Source: Anodontia alba
Taxonomy: Eukaryota; Mollusca; Bivalvia; Lucinida; Lucinidae
Direction of reading: 5' to 3'
Assembly (NCBI GenBank): GCA_964016985.1
Contig: OZ024823.1
Location: 128,546,112-128,610,111 of the forward strand
DNA length: 64,000 nucleotides
Part shown: one piece after another, positions 10,285 to 22,137 of the stretch
How positions within the stretch are numbered: the first letter of the stretch is position 1
Layout of the letters: every line of letters begins with the position of its first letter
Notes under the pieces: generated by a model
The model's input: only the letters and a program-made list of their open reading frames with translations
What the model was told of the DNA's origin: nothing
Databases searched by the model: none
Position numbers and translations under genes: made by a program

Positions 10285-10672
10285 TGTACGTTTACAGTGT
10301 GCATACAACGGAAATCCTGCTAGAATTACATTTAGTGGATACCTGACCCAACTCCCAGTCTTTTACTTTTCCAAAAACACTATAATCTTTTCTTTTGGTT
10401 AAGGTAGTAGGAAGGGAATGAACATGACATGATCAACGGTACAGGTATTTCAGTTTCCTAGCCTCAGTATGGATATATGTATATTTGCTATAAAACATTC
10501 GTCTTGCATATTCTATGATAATACCAACAGCATGAACTTGTAGACTGTATTTTCATTTTGACTTGAAAATGCTATTTAAAGATTTTTTTGTCTCCAAACA
10601 TTGCTCGCGGGCTCAAAAAATGACAGTAATGACAGTCAAACTGGTTACATAAGGAGGCGAAAAAAAAAATCA

Positions 10673-10803
10673 GGGCCCAGTTGTTCAAAGCGTCGTTAGC
10701 TTAACGAGCTCGTTAAGGTCATTTCGTTAACTGTTTTAGCGGATTCAATATACAATATTCTGATATTTTTTGCTGAAAAAATGTGAGTAGCTTTTGCACT
10801 GCA
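10673..10803. mobile_element. Family C foldback element, left half only
   Basis: The copy stops inside the central hairpin (GTGAGTAGCTTTTGCA). The second arm is replaced by the tRNA-like sequence that follows. Confidence 0.85.
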
Positions 10804-10900
10804 AGGTTCGAAGGTCCGATCTGGAGAGTTCATGGTTTGTACATTCAAACCCTCTACCTTCTGAGCCATGGTCCAATGCTCAATGAAAGGAGAAAGTAAA
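10801..10900 (-). repeat. tRNA-like SINE head remnant
   Basis: On the minus strand, TGGCTCAGAAG fits a polymerase III box A. CCTTCGAACC about 50 bp downstream is a weak box B. There is no foldable complete tRNA, so it is read as a SINE head relic. Confidence 0.35.
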
Positions 10901-10939
10901 ACCGGGACATACCGACTCCTGTAACAACCTTTTTACCTT

Positions 10940-11171
10940 GACCCAAGGCCGACTTCGGTTGTTTAGTCTGATGCGCGTCCCACTGGTGATCAGGAGGTCG
11001 CGGCTTCGACCTTCATCTGTTCAAGCAACATTCTTTCGTGGGGATTGATATGAAATATTTTCTATGGTCATTCTCTCCCTGCCGCTGATTCAAGACAGTT
11101 GCTGACGAAAGAATGAGTACAAATGCTTGTTAACCGCTTAGAGGACTAAGCCTGTCAAGTAAAAGTGTGGT
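10940..11171 (+). repeat. SINE-like element with tRNA-like promoter
   Basis: TAGTCTGATGCGCG and GCGGCTTCGACCT resemble boxes A and B. The body (TTTTCTATGGTCATTCTCTC, then AACCGCTTAGAGGACTAAGC) recurs at about 30890-31020, which supports a dispersed SINE family. The 3' end abuts a family A copy. Confidence 0.5.
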
Positions 11172-11451
11172 CATCACGAAAACATGCCTATATAATTTTG
11201 ACCCCCTTAAACCCCACTTCTACATAGTAAAACTGGGGTTTGCAGGGGTATAAATTATTTTTCATATTTCTGCTCAAAAACATAGATTGAAGGTACTCGT
11301 TAGAACCGCCTCGCCGAGGCGGTTCTAACGAGTACCCACAATATATGTTTTGAGCAGAAATATGAAAAATATTCAAGGTTTTATTCTGAAAATTCTCAGT
11401 TTTTTGGAGGTGAAATATTCTATATATTTGAATAGGCGTGTTTTCGTAATG
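11172..11451 (+). mobile_element. Family A foldback element, full length
   Basis: All parts are present; the hairpin core is perfect (GCCTCGCCGAGGC). Confidence 0.92.
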
Positions 11452-11639
11452 CATGTAAATTGACTGGCTCGACATGACCTTAATAGTATTAAATGGACCG
11501 TTTAACTCCAAACCAATCTACCAACAACTGTTGACCCTGGATAGATCTAACATTTAATGTACGCTCCCCGATAGTTCACCAGCAATGAACTTTATCAAGA
11601 AGTTATTTTGTTAGAGTTTCTTTTCATAATATGAACCGG

Positions 11640-11800
11640 GGCACATCGTTTCCTGTAAGATTGCATGAGCGCCCAGCGAAGACTCAGATCATCCTGACAT
11701 CCGCGCGGGCTGATCAGAGTTTTTGCTGTCCGCCCGAGGAGGCTTTAGATTCTTGGTTACCCTCCGAGTGCCCTGCGAAGACTAATTAGACTGCCCGGAT
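11640..11800. mobile_element. Family B repeat, partial
   Basis: It contains GAGCGCCCAGCGAAGACTC, AGATCATCCTGACATCCGCG and CCCTGCGAAGACTAAT. Confidence 0.6.
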
Positions 11801-11957
11801 ATTACGTTTTATACTATATATTTCTTTTTTTAAGAACACCTTTTATTCCCTATATTAAACATGAGTTAAACATAAGCATGGTTGATTATAGGTTTATTGG
11901 CTATCTGTTACGTCTACTGATTCTTTGTTAACGCTAATTTGCACTCTGGGTTAAACT

Positions 11958-12100
11958 TTCAGCAGACGACATACTGAAATAGTTTTCTTATTTTTATTTC
12001 TTTCCAGGAAACAGGTTTTGACATTTCATGCAAATTGTCTCCAATGGAGACAATTTGCATGAAAGGACTAATCCTGTTTTCTTGATAAAAAAAAAAAAAA
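11958..12100. mobile_element. Family N foldback repeat
   Basis: TTTCAGCAGACGACATACTG leads into a hairpin of TTTCATGCAAATTGTCTCCA against its complement (12024-12063). The right end is lost in an A-rich tract. Confidence 0.75.
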
Positions 12101-12170
12101 CAAAAAACAAAAAAAAAAAAAAACAAACAAAAAAAAAAAACAAACAAACAAACAAACAAAAAACAACATA
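12087..12170. repeat. A-rich low-complexity tract
   Basis: A homopolymer broken by AAC and AAAC units. Open frames through it are artefacts. Confidence 0.95.
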
Positions 12171-12504
12171 TATCACGAATTTGTAAAGTTTAATTTATCT
12201 ACCGGTACTATACAAGTTGGTTAAAGTACTGTACATTGGTAACAGATGGTACAGTTAGTCAGATCAAATTGCAAATCGCGATTACATAAGTGTAACATGC
12301 GTTAACTAATGGATAATCCATTGTCTCTGTGTAAATAAAACTAAGGTTAAATCTCAATTTCAGATTTGAAAATTAAACCATGGTTTTATTAATAAATCTC
12401 AAAGGTGTACTTTAGAATGACTGTCAACTCATCAGTGCACCCTAACCTTTTTCACTCTCTGGGCTAATTCCGCAGGCGATGATAAGTTGATATTGTCCCC
12501 CAAA

Positions 12505-12905
12505 AAACAGGTTTTTGTTTTCTGGGAAAAATAAGAAAAATATTTCAAAATGTTGTATATTGAATTTTGTTTCAGCAGACAATTAGTACATTTTCGTATT
12601 TTTTCCTAGAAAACAGAATTTGACATTTAATGCAAATTGTCTCCAAATGTCAAATGTTTATTGGAAAAAAATAAACTTATCACCAATATGTTGTCTGCTG
12701 AAAATGTCCAGAGTGCTAACCATCAATTTTCAGCAGATGACATTTTTTTAAATAGTTTCCTTATTTTTTTCTCAGGTAACTGGATTTAACATTTCATGTA
12801 CATTGTCTCAACTAGAGACAGTTTGCATGAAATGTCGAATTCTGTTGGCTGGAAAAACTAAGAAAGTATCATCAAATATATTGTCTGCTGATATTATCCA
12901 GAGAG
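12505..12905. mobile_element. Two adjacent family N copies
   Basis: One copy spans about 12505-12715 and is partly decayed. The other spans 12728-12898, with TTTTCAGCAGATGACATTTT and TATTGTCTGCTGATATT ends around a hairpin of TCATGTACATTGTCT against AGACAGTTTGCATGA. Confidence 0.75.
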
Positions 12906-13247
12906 AGGTAAAGGTTAGAGGAACTTCAAATTTACTTCTGCACTGAGGAACTTTCTATTTAAAAATGACATTTTTTGTTGAATAAAACACATGAAACCAG
13001 ACAGTCTGTCTAGAGTATATTATAATGACCAAAGCTACAGCTGACCAACCAGATTGCAACAAAGTTTGACCAAATTAAGATGCTGGTGTAATTTCTTGTG
13101 ATTGACAAGATTGCAACCAATCAGATTTTAGCAGTAGTGCCTCAGTTAGTTTTATTAAAAAAAGGTGGGGTGTTTCATCCTTTTTAGTACACAAGGTCAA
13201 TTGGTACAGTATTTCATCAGACTGCCTGTTACCACTTTACCATAAAA

Positions 13248-13271
13248 ATATTAAAAAAAAAATATAAATAA

Positions 13272-13308
<37 letters not shown>

Positions 13309-13395
13309 TAAAAGTAAAAAAGTAGAAAAAGATATACTAAATAAATAAAAGTATAGTTTTTGTAAGAAAAAAAAAAACAAAAACAAAAACAGTCC
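13248..13395. repeat. A-rich low-complexity tract
   Basis: Poly-A with AAAT and AAAC interruptions. Confidence 0.95.
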
Positions 13396-13423
13396 CGTAC
13401 ATTGGTTAAAACAGATAAACCAT

Positions 13424-13590
13424 GTTATTGTTTCGGTTTTGGGAATACTGTAAATTATATCATAATTTGCCTTTCACTGTCTGACCCAAACTCGGCTCCG
13501 CCTCGTTTGGGGTCAGACTGTGAAAGGTCACCAAACTATGGTATAATTTACAGTATACCCAAAACCTCGACAATAATCCTGGTTTATCTA
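13424..13590. repeat. Single long palindrome, arms about 75 bp
   Basis: TTTTGGGAATACTGTAAATT pairs with AATTTACAGTATACCCAAAA. Near the centre CTTTCACTGTCTGACCC pairs with GGGGTCAGACTGTGAAAG. Confidence 0.8.
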
Positions 13591-13607
13591 TAACTTAAGC
13601 ATGGACC

Positions 13608-13673
13608 AGAATTTTACTTCGATATAATCGGTAATTCGAGATAAGCGAGGTAGAGATAACGAGGGTCGACTGT
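13608..13673. mobile_element. Family D MITE, right-end fragment
   Basis: It ends GAGATAACGAGGGTCGACTG and is flanked by TA. Confidence 0.75.
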
Positions 13674-13864
13674 ATTTTTCTTAATCTCTCCAGAAAACAG
13701 ATTTTTCTTGTTTTTTTTTTTGCAGAAAATTGGATTTGACATTTTATGCAAGATTGCATTTAATTTCGAATCCTATTTTCTGGAAAAAAAATAATATTAA
13801 CCATGATAACGTCATTGTTTTACTGCTGAATTAGCCCAGTGAGTAAGTAGTAAAAGTTAAAGTA

Positions 13865-14158
13865 CAGTCGACCCTCGTTATATCGACCTCGCTTATCTCT
13901 AATTAGCGCATATACCGAAGTGAATTTCTGGTCCCTGTTTCAACATGGCAATCTAAGAACAGGTAACACAATATTGAGGAGCAATTTCTCCTATTTTCCA
14001 CAATATTATCTAATATGAGTCAAATTACATATTCATTTGTTAAATATGGTTGTTCGATTTATTTTTTCCTCACTTCCGCAACACTTATATGTCGAGGTAT
14101 GGATATCTCGAAGTGTTTTAGAAGGTCCCTTGGAATTCGAGATAACGGGAATCGACTG
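13865..14158. mobile_element. Family D MITE
   Basis: CAGTCGACCCTCGTTATATC begins it and TAACGGGAATCGACTG ends it, with TA on both sides. Confidence 0.85.
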
Positions 14159-14470
14159 TATTTACAGAGTCTGATATCAATGGGGTTGATTCTGCCATGC
14201 CGCGTTGCAGAGATCGTGGGTCTCATGTCTTCAGGGGAATTCACCACACACTTTTAGGGAAAGGAAATTCTTACAAATTGAATATAATCCCTTCTTTTTA
14301 GAGTAAACCTTTCTTTAAAGGGGCTAAATGTGCAGGAGATCAAACAGGAACAATGGTCAAATCTAATACCCGTGTATTCATTCCCCCCCCTTTTTTTAGC
14401 AAGTTGTAGATAGTAAAGGCGTAACAAAGTTAGCTGAAAAGGTATGAACAGAATTAGGAAAAATGAAAAA

Positions 14471-14564
14471 CATTACGAAATCAGGCCTATTCAATATATA
14501 TTGAAATTTTCACCTCCAAAAACTAAAAAATTTCCAAATACAAAAACAAAAAACTTATATTTTT
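14471..14564 (-). mobile_element. Family A foldback element, first part, split by a Helitron-like insertion
   Basis: It starts CATTACGAAATCAGGCC and breaks off after TTATATTTTT. The copy resumes at 17750. Confidence 0.85.
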
Positions 14565-17500
14565 AGCTCACCTGAGCTGAAAGCTCAAGGTGAGCTTTTG
14601 TGATCACTCACCGTCTGTCGTCGTCGTCGTCGTCGTCCGTATGTCCGTCCGTCCGTCCACAATCTTTAAAAAACATCTCCTCCTAAACCACTGATTGGAT
14701 TATGACCAAACTTCACAGGAATGATCCTTGGTTGATCCTCTTTCAAAGTTGTTCAAATGGTTCCGGTCCATTGCATATCTAGGTCACAGGAGCTAAAAAT
14801 AGATTTTTTAACTAAAAACTTAAAAAATCTTCTTGTCAGAAACCACTAGACCGATTTCAATATAATTTTGCAGAAATGTTCCTTTGGTGATCCTCTACCA
14901 AGATTGTTCAAGCCATTTGGATTCGTCAAAAAACATGGCCGCGAGGGTGCGGGGCTTATTTTCCCTATGTATCTATATAGAAAACTTTAAAAATCTTCTT
15001 GTCAGAAACCACTAGACCGATTTCAATGTAATTTTGCAGAAATATTTCTTTGGTGTTCCTCTATCAAGATTGTTCAAGCCATTTGGATTCGCCAAAAACA
15101 TGGGCGCTAGGGGGCGGGGCTTATTTTCGCTATATATCTATATAGAAAACTTTAAAAATCTTCTTGTCAGAAACCGCTGGACTGATTTCCATATAATTTT
15201 GCAGAAATGTTCCTTTGGTGATCCTCTACCAAGATTGTTCAGGCCATTTGGATTCGTCAAAAAACATGGCCGCCAGGGGGCAGGGCTTATTTTCCCTATA
15301 TATCTATATAGAAAATTTTAAAAAACTTCTTGTCCAAACCACTGGACCGATTTCAATATAATTTTGCAAAAATGTACCTTTAGTGATCCTCTACCAAGAT
15401 TGTTCAAGCCATTTGGATTCGTCAAAAAACATAGCCGCCAGGGGGCGGGGCTTAGTTTCCCTATATATCTATATAGAAAACTTTAAAAATCTTCTTGTCA
15501 GAAACCACTGAACCAATTTCCGTATATAATTCTGCAGAAATGTTCCTTTGGTGATCCTCTACCAAGATTATTCGAGCCATTTCGATTAGTCAAAAAACAT
15601 GGCCACCAGGGGGCGGAGCTTATTTTCCCTATATATCTATATTGAAAAATGTAAAAACCTTGTTGTCCGAAACCACTGGACCGATTTCCATATAATTTTG
15701 CAGAAATGTTCCTTTGGTGATCCTCTACCAAGATTGTTGAAGCCATTTGGATTTGTCAAGAAACATGGCCACCAGGGGGCAGGGCTTATTTTCCCTATAT
15801 ATCTATGTAGAAAACTTTCAGAATCTTCTTGTTCGAAACCACTGGACCGACTTCAATATAATTTTGCAAAAATGTTGCTTTGGTGATCTTCTACCATGAT
15901 TGTTCAAGCCATTTGGATTCGTCAAAAAACATGGCCGCCAGGGGGACGGGCTTATTTTCCCAATATATCTATATAGAAAACTTTAAAAATCTTCTTGTCA
16001 GAACCACTGGACCGATTTCCATATAATTTTGTAGAAATGTTCCTTTGGTGATCCTCTACCAAGATTGTTCGAGCCATTTGGATTCATCAAAAAACATGGC
16101 CGCCAGGGGGCGGGGCTTATTTTCCCTATATATAGAAAAATGTAAAAATCATCTTGTCCCAAACCACTGGACAGATTTCCATATAATTTTGCAGAAATGT
16201 TCTTTTGGTGATCCTCTACCAAGATTGTTCAAGCCGTTTGGATTCGTCAAAAAACATGGCCGCCAGGGGGCAGGGCTTATTCTCCCTATATATGTATCTG
16301 TATAGAAAACTTTAAAAATCTTCTTGTCAGAAACCAATGGACCGATTTCAATATAACTTGGAAGGAATGTGTCTTTGGTCACCCTCTTCCAAGGTTGTTC
16401 AAGCCATCATGATTTGTCAAAAAATATGGCTGCAAGGGTGTGGGGCTTACTTTCCCTATATATCTATATAGAAAACTTGAAAAAAAATCTCCTTGTCAGA
16501 AACCACTGGACCGATTTCAGTATAACTTGGCAGAAATGTTTCCTTGGTGACCCTTTATCAAGATTGTTTAGGCCGTCATGATTTGTCAAAAAACATGGCT
16601 GCTAGGGGATGGGGCTTATTTTCCCTGTATATCTATATAGAAAACTTGAAAAAATCTTCTTGTCAGAAACCACTGGACTGATTTCAATATAACTTGGCAG
16701 ACATGTTACCTTGGTGACCCTTCCTTGGTGACCCTTTACCAAGATTGTTCAAGTAATCGTGATTTGTCAAAAAACATGGCCGCTAGCGGGTGGGGCTTAT
16801 TTTCCCTATATATCTATATAGAAAACTTTAATAATCTTCTTGTCAGAAACCACTGGACCGATTTCAATATAATATAGCAGGAATGTTTCTTTGGTGACCC
16901 TCTACCAAGGTTGTTCAACCTGTCATGATTCGTGAAAAAACATGGCCGCTATGTGGGCGGGGCTTATTTTCCCTATATATCTATATAAAAAACTTTAAAA
17001 ATCTTTTTGTAAGAAACCGTTACACCGAATTCAATGTAACTTGACAGGAATGGTGACCTTCTACCAAGATTGTTCAAGCTTTCATGATACGTCAAAAAAC
17101 ATGGCCCCCAGAGGGGTGCGGGGCTTATTTTCCGTATATATCTGTATAGAAAACTTTGAAATTCTTCTTGTCAATACCCCTGACCGATTTCAATAATGCT
17201 TTGGTGACCCTCTACCAAGAATGTTCAAGCAATCCTGATTTGTCAAAAAAAACATGGCTGTTAGGGGGTGGGGCTTATTTTCCCTATGTATCTAGATAGA
17301 AAACTTTGAAACTCTTCTTGTCAGAAACCACTGAACCGATTTCAATTTAAATTGGTTTAACTTGGTAAACAGATTGTTCCTTTGGTGACCCTCAACCAAG
17401 TTTTTTCAAGGTGTCATGATTCGTCAAAAAGAAAAAAAATGGCTGTTAGGGGGTAGGGCTTTATAGCAATATAAAACAGTTTAAAAATCTTTTTGTCAGA

Positions 17501-17749
17501 AACCACTGGACCAATTTCAATATAACTTGGCAGAAATGTTCCTTTGGTGACCCTCTTTCAAGATTTAAATGTCATGATGCGTTAAAAAGAAAAAAAAAAA
17601 AACATGGCTGCTGTGGGGGGTTGGTGGGGGGTGGGGGGTGCAGGGCTATAAAATTTAGAGCAGTGAACTTGGCTGAAACTTCAACACTAATATAAGTATG
17701 CAAATCTGTTTGCTCGGGTGAGCAATATAGGACCATCATGGTCCTCTTG
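14565..17749 (+). mobile_element. Helitron-like non-autonomous element with a large tandem core
   Basis: The left end is a hairpin (AGCTCACCTGAGC...GGTGAGCT). It is followed by (TCG)n and (TCCG)n microsatellites at 14613-14660. The body is the 165-bp tandem array. The right end is a hairpin AGGACCATCATGGTCCT followed by CTTG. A terminal hairpin plus a short CT-rich end, a microsatellite and tandem core repeats match what is known of Helentron/HINE elements and of bivalve 'pearl'-type elements. No Rep/helicase is encoded. The assignment is inference; the boundaries are firm because the family A copy continues on both sides. Confidence 0.65.
14821..17560 (+). repeat. Tandem array, about 17 units of about 165 bp
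   Basis: Successive CAGAAATGTT landmarks at 14871, 15037, 15202, 15367, 15535 and 15701 give a period of 165-168 bp. Conserved phrases are CTTCTTGTCAGAAACCACTG, GATCCTCTACCAAGATTGTT and CATGGCCGCCAGGGGGCGGG. Units near the right end are more diverged and shorter. The 70-95 codon open frames inside it repeat the same text and are not genes. Confidence 0.95.
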
Positions 17750-17944
17750 TTCATATTTCTGCTCAAAACATAGATCGCGGGTACTCGTTAGAACCGCCTC
17801 GACGAGGTGGTTCTAACGAGTACCCACAATCCATGTTTTTGAGCAGAAATAAGGAAAATAATGTATACCCCTGTAAACCCCAGTTTCACTATATAAAAGT
17901 GGGGTTTAAGGGGGTCAAAGTTATATAGGCGTGTTTTCGTGATG
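17750..17944 (-). mobile_element. Family A foldback element, second part
   Basis: It resumes with TTCATATTTCTGCTC, includes the complete central palindrome, and ends GTGTTTTCGTGATG. Confidence 0.9.
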
Positions 17945-18149
17945 GAAAGTAAATTATGAGAAGAAAAAAAAAAATAACACAGAATTGAATACGCGTATTC
18001 AAAATAGTAAAGACGGGACAAACTTTCGTAAAACGGTATGGATCGAATAAGGAAATGAAAGCACTGACAGCACTAGTGGGTAGATTGTCTCTACGAGTAG
18101 GTTGAGAAAGGGACGTAAGACTGTTTCGTGTAATCCTAAACTTCCTATA

Positions 18150-18222
18150 ATTTAGGCAAACAGTGCAGTCCCTGATCAGACGCCGCGGTCTTCGGCGTCT
18201 GATCCGGGTCTTACTGTTTGCC
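18150..18222. mobile_element. Family K small palindrome
   Basis: GGCAAACAGTGCAGTCCCTG, then GATCAGACGCCGCGG folding on GGCGTCTGATC and ending ACTGTTTGCC. Confidence 0.75.
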
Positions 18223-19026
18223 AATGTCCCAAATGTCCCAATCCAAGTTTTACACATAACCCTCTATCAATAGCATTTTTATGTCACAGAGACAAGAATA
18301 GCGCGGCTATAAATAGCCGTTATCTTGTTTTCATCTAACGCGCGGCTTGATAACATTGGTCAATGATAATCATGTGGATAACTACCTTAAGGAAATTTTG
18401 GCATTTGAATATTACGGCTCGATTGTAAACAATCGACCCAAAAATGGAAAGGAATGTAAATAAATACGGGAAAAAGATCAATACTTTTAAATAAGCGTAT
18501 TCAAAATGAACAGCGCGTTTCTTATGCAACTGTAAACCTTCAACAGGGGGTGGTTGGGTGAGGCAAAAGTGTCGTGTATCTTACGTTACTGTGGCGTCCA
18601 ACTGAGATTGGCTTACAGTTTGGAAAGGCCTGCTATCTTTGCAGCAGGTGAAGGTTGAGGAGGAATGTTTTTTTTTTTTATTTCTTTGGTTTCTTCATTT
18701 TCATTCATTTTCCTCTTTCTTCCCTGTCCCTCTCTTTCATCTCCTCTACTTTCTCTTTTACCTCTCTTCTCCCTTTCTCTGGGAGACGACACAAAATGGC
18801 CCACAAGGATTGACGTGTCGTTAAACCCCAGCACAATGAAACCCCTTTACATTTTAGGGTTCATCGCAGTCGTGTTTATTTTCACTGGGCACATTTCCGA
18901 TAGCCAAGGATGCAAAGTTTCTTCATGCGGACGTCTCCGCTGGGTGCACATGCAATATCGTACATTTGTACATTGTAGGAAATGCTGAGCCCCGGTTCAC
19001 ATCTGTTAGGGTCATTGTTTTTGCAG

Positions 19027-19139
19027 AATGTTTGATCTGAGGAATATGCCATATACAACAGGGCGAGTTTTGTCATGGTTCAAAGATATAGAACCTGTGG
19101 CATCCCCAGAGTTAAGAAACTTTGGTGAAGTTCATGACA
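19027..19139 (+). CDS. FAM20-like: FAM20-family kinase, exon linking N-lobe to the cysteine insert
   Basis: The exon encodes residues 155-191: MFDLRNMPYTTGRVLSW, then FKDIEPVASPELRNFGEVHD. It aligns with the family stretch that follows FHLDR and reads P-x-x-x-GR, then EI-x-PVAT. It has the expected P-Y-T-T-G-R turn and I-E-P-V-A. The acceptor is GTTTTTGCAG; the donor GTAAGT at 19140 leaves phase 1. Phase 2 entry completes arginine 154 from the previous exon. The preceding intron is about 9.6 kb and consists mainly of mobile elements, including the Helitron-like array. Confidence 0.85.
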
Positions 19140-19494
19140 GTAAGTGATATTTCTTGGATGTTCAATAATTTCATATTATCATTTTTGGGTAAAACTGCAT
19201 TTATTGTACAGCTATAAATATTGAATGGTTAAAACTGTGCGATAAAATCCAATGTCTAAGCGTGCAAATATTACTCGATATCAACACGCTTACTTAAAAA
19301 TGTACGCTTATTCGGGGGTCTTCGAATGAAACCGTTGCATGACGTGGCTTTTAATGACGGCTTAGAGCTATGGTTACGCCAAATTTGTCACGCATTTGTG
19401 CATGCTTTGTATTTTAGATAATAAGAATGCCTATTTTGAGGCTACAAACAACTGAAAATGACACTTGATATTTATAGCTGTATAATAAAAAGGA

Positions 19495-19577
19495 TATTGC
19501 ACTGATATTGGTGAATATTGACCATCGCTGATATCAAATGATGTGATATTCACCAATATCAGTGCAATATCTCTACA
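19495..19577. repeat. Perfect hairpin, about 33-bp arms
   Basis: GATATTGCACTGATATTGGT pairs with ACCAATATCAGTGCAATATC; the loop is about 40 bases and itself weakly paired. Confidence 0.85.
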
Positions 19578-19732
19578 TGCTGAGCAGTGTCCGAATGTCT
19601 GCTATTCATTAAACGCCTGTTCTAACATAGACAGACAAGTCAACAATTCACATGAAATAACAAACTTTATTGACTCTGAAAAAGCAAGTTAGAAATATTC
19701 AAACCTAGATACCTCCTTAGTTTTAATCCTTT

Positions 19733-20014
19733 CATCAGGAAAACATGCCAATGTAATGCTGACCCCCTTAAACCCCACTTTTATATAGTAAAACTGGGGT
19801 TTACAGGGGTATACATTTTTTTTAAATTTCTGCTAAAAAAACATAGATTGTGGATAGTCGATAGAACCGTCTCGCCGAGACGGTTCTAACGAGTATCCAC
19901 AATCTATGTTTTGAGCAGAAAAATGAAAAATATCAGAATTTTTATCTGAAATTTTTCATTTTTTTTTTTGGTGGTAAGATTTTCAGTATATTTGAATAGG
20001 CATGTTTTCGTAAT
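19733..20014 (+). mobile_element. Family A foldback element, full length
   Basis: The hairpin has a paired change (CCGTCTCG against CGAGACGG). The left terminus has a C-to-G change (CATCAGGAAAAC). Confidence 0.9.
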
Positions 20015-20100
20015 ACTTTTATCAAATATTATCCCTGTTAGCATTCTGGAATCCTGTCGGGCCGATAACGGTCCGAGATTGCTAGCTAGGAGGCACTTTC

Positions 20101-20205
20101 CCAGCAGACACACAATGTTGAAACAACGTCGATTCAACGTTGATTCTACGTCAAGACATTGACTCAACGTTGAATCGATGTTGTTTCAACGATGTGTGCC
20201 CGCTG
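20101..20205. mobile_element. Family H palindromic repeat
   Basis: CCAGCAGACACACAATGTTG starts it and GATGTGTGCCCGCTG ends it. The centre is TTGATTCTACGTCAAG. Confidence 0.85.
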
Positions 20206-20414
20206 AATTGATGCATGGGTTACAAGATTTACTTCAGTAACACCCTTTTTATCATTTTTTTTTCTCTTGGAGAATTAAGTGGATTTCAAGAATATTTATG
20301 TGGTGTCACAAACGATGGTAAAGTTACAAGATTAAACATTGACAAAAAGACTCCTCTTAAAATGCTTAACTCGGAAACAAGACTTAAGGTTTACTGACTA
20401 ACGTATGACATTCG

Positions 20415-20602
20415 TATTAACCCTCTTGCCTTTGCAAACAGTGCAGACTGAGATCAGTAGGCTGGCGAACTGATTTGAAAGTACACTGTTTCTCATTCGG
20501 TATGTGAATTTGTATAAAACATTTGAATTAAATAATCTGATTGGCTGATAATTAGAAGTGGGTGTGGCATCTTAAATTATTCGGTACGACAAGGGTTAAG
20601 GG
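20415..20602. mobile_element. Family Kb foldback element, reversed and diverged
   Basis: GCAAACAGTGCAGACTGAGATC, AATCTGATTGGCTGATAATT and CGACAAGGGTTAAG match the Kb layout in reverse. Confidence 0.65.
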
Positions 20603-20619
20603 ATACATTGAGCTGCAAC

Positions 20620-20845
20620 GTCAGAAAATATACCTTCAGACATGTGCGCCCAGTGAAAATTCAGATCAGACTGTGCATTCGCACAGTCTGATCAGAATAT
20701 TCACTGGGCACATTTTGGATAGACAAGGATGCAAAGTTTGTTCATGCGGACAACGAAGACTCTGATCAGACTGCGCGCATGCGCAGTCTGATTTGAGTCT
20801 TTGTTGGGCGCACATGTCAGAAGGCACATTTTCTCACGATTAAAT
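20620..20845. mobile_element. Family B repeat, near full length
   Basis: Two GATCAGACTG hairpins (20655-20705 and 20756-20810) lie between ACCTTCAGACATGTGCG and GCACATGTCAGAAGGCAC ends. Confidence 0.8.
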
Positions 20846-21067
20846 TAAAATGTTTTACTAGAATGTAAATACTTTTAGATGTCGTCGAATTAACCGTTCG
20901 TATGAATACATGGATTAGTATATAATGTACGTTCAGTGTACTCTAGAGCCAAGAATATGAAACGTTTCACCAATATGAAGATAGCTGTCTCCCCTACCAA
21001 AATGGCGGCAAGACCTTTGAGTGTTTTCATTCAGCTTGAAAAATCTAAGGTGTTTGTTTTGGACGAC

Positions 21068-21270
21068 ACAAGAATAACAAAAAAAAACAAAAAAAAAAAA
21101 ACAAAAAAAAAAAACGAAAAAATAAACAAAACAAAATCAACGAACAGATAAACAAAACAAAATTTGCTGTTCTACCTACTTTTAAGTTGGCATTTGTTTT
21201 ACCTGAAACTGAAGCATGTTTTGTTTGAGGAAAAAAAACAACAACAAAAAAACAAAAAACAAAAAAAAAA
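21068..21270. repeat. A-rich low-complexity tracts
   Basis: AAC/AAAAC-rich runs at 21078-21150 and 21228-21270. There is no gene. Confidence 0.9.
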
Positions 21271-21747
21271 ACATTTATGTTTCTACGTTTTGTTTAACTG
21301 GACCATAAACATTGACGACTTGTGACTTGAATATACAAAAGATAAATCCATGGGCCCGAGGCATCTTTGTTTCAGAACCTCTTCGGTGAAACAATAAAAT
21401 GAAACAAAATCTAAAGAAAAAATAAAGGTAGATAAAATAACATGCATTATTTTTGTTTGTGAGGACACACATTAGATTGTCCTACATCACAAGCCAAGAT
21501 ATATGTAGAATGTAAAATAAACGTCAAAAAGATTGCCTTTGGAAACAAAGAACATACTACAGATAAGAAGTCTCGGTTTTATTGAGACTCTTCATAAGCA
21601 GTAATAAAGTTTACAACACTGCTTACGCCCTGTAGTGTATACATGAGCAGAACTTCATTTTCAAAGATTCCACAATGGACCCAATGATCCCAAAGGAAAT
21701 GAAATATAATCTGCACTATGGTAAAGCTTAGCGTCATTTCTTTGGGA

Positions 21748-21818
21748 CATAAGCAAACAGTACAGACCAAGATCAGACACCGCGTAATGCTGATCAGGAT
21801 CTTCACTGTTTGCTTACA
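21748..21818. mobile_element. Family K small palindrome
   Basis: AAGCAAACAGTACAGACC folds on GGATCTTCACTGTTTGCTT around AGATCAGACACCGCG. The 128-codon frame that crosses it is not recognised and is probably fortuitous. Confidence 0.75.
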
Positions 21819-22137
21819 GGGATTTCAATTAAAACTGTTGTTGGCATTATCATACATGTATTTACTAGCTGAGAAAATTACACGCTCAGCTGAGTTGAGC
21901 ATAAAAAAATATAACATCGGGGTATGGTTTCAGGTAAAAGAAATGCACCCCGAATACTGGGTTCGTGCTTACAGTAAAATTAAATGTGGGCTGTCATTGA
22001 AAGAAAGAACGAATAACTCGGTAAATGTAGTCCCGAGAATTTATAAATTTAAGACAAATTATCTGTTAGGGAGAGTTTTAGAAGTACAATTTAAAAAAGG
22101 TTGACGCTGTTAATAAACAAAACCCAATAATTGAATA

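Noticed and set aside
15034..16581. Open frames of 70-95 codons with repeated text such as ARGRGLFSLYIYIE on both strands
   Set aside because: They are translations of the 165-bp tandem units; the same peptide repeats by period and shows no independent gene features.
20215..20397. Open frame ending GFQEYLCGVTNDGKVTRLNI as an extra exon
   Set aside because: No match to FAM20 or another family was recognised and it is not needed for phase between the exons at 19027 and 22629.
21718..22104. 128-codon frame as a gene
   Set aside because: It runs through a family K palindrome and has no recognisable domain.
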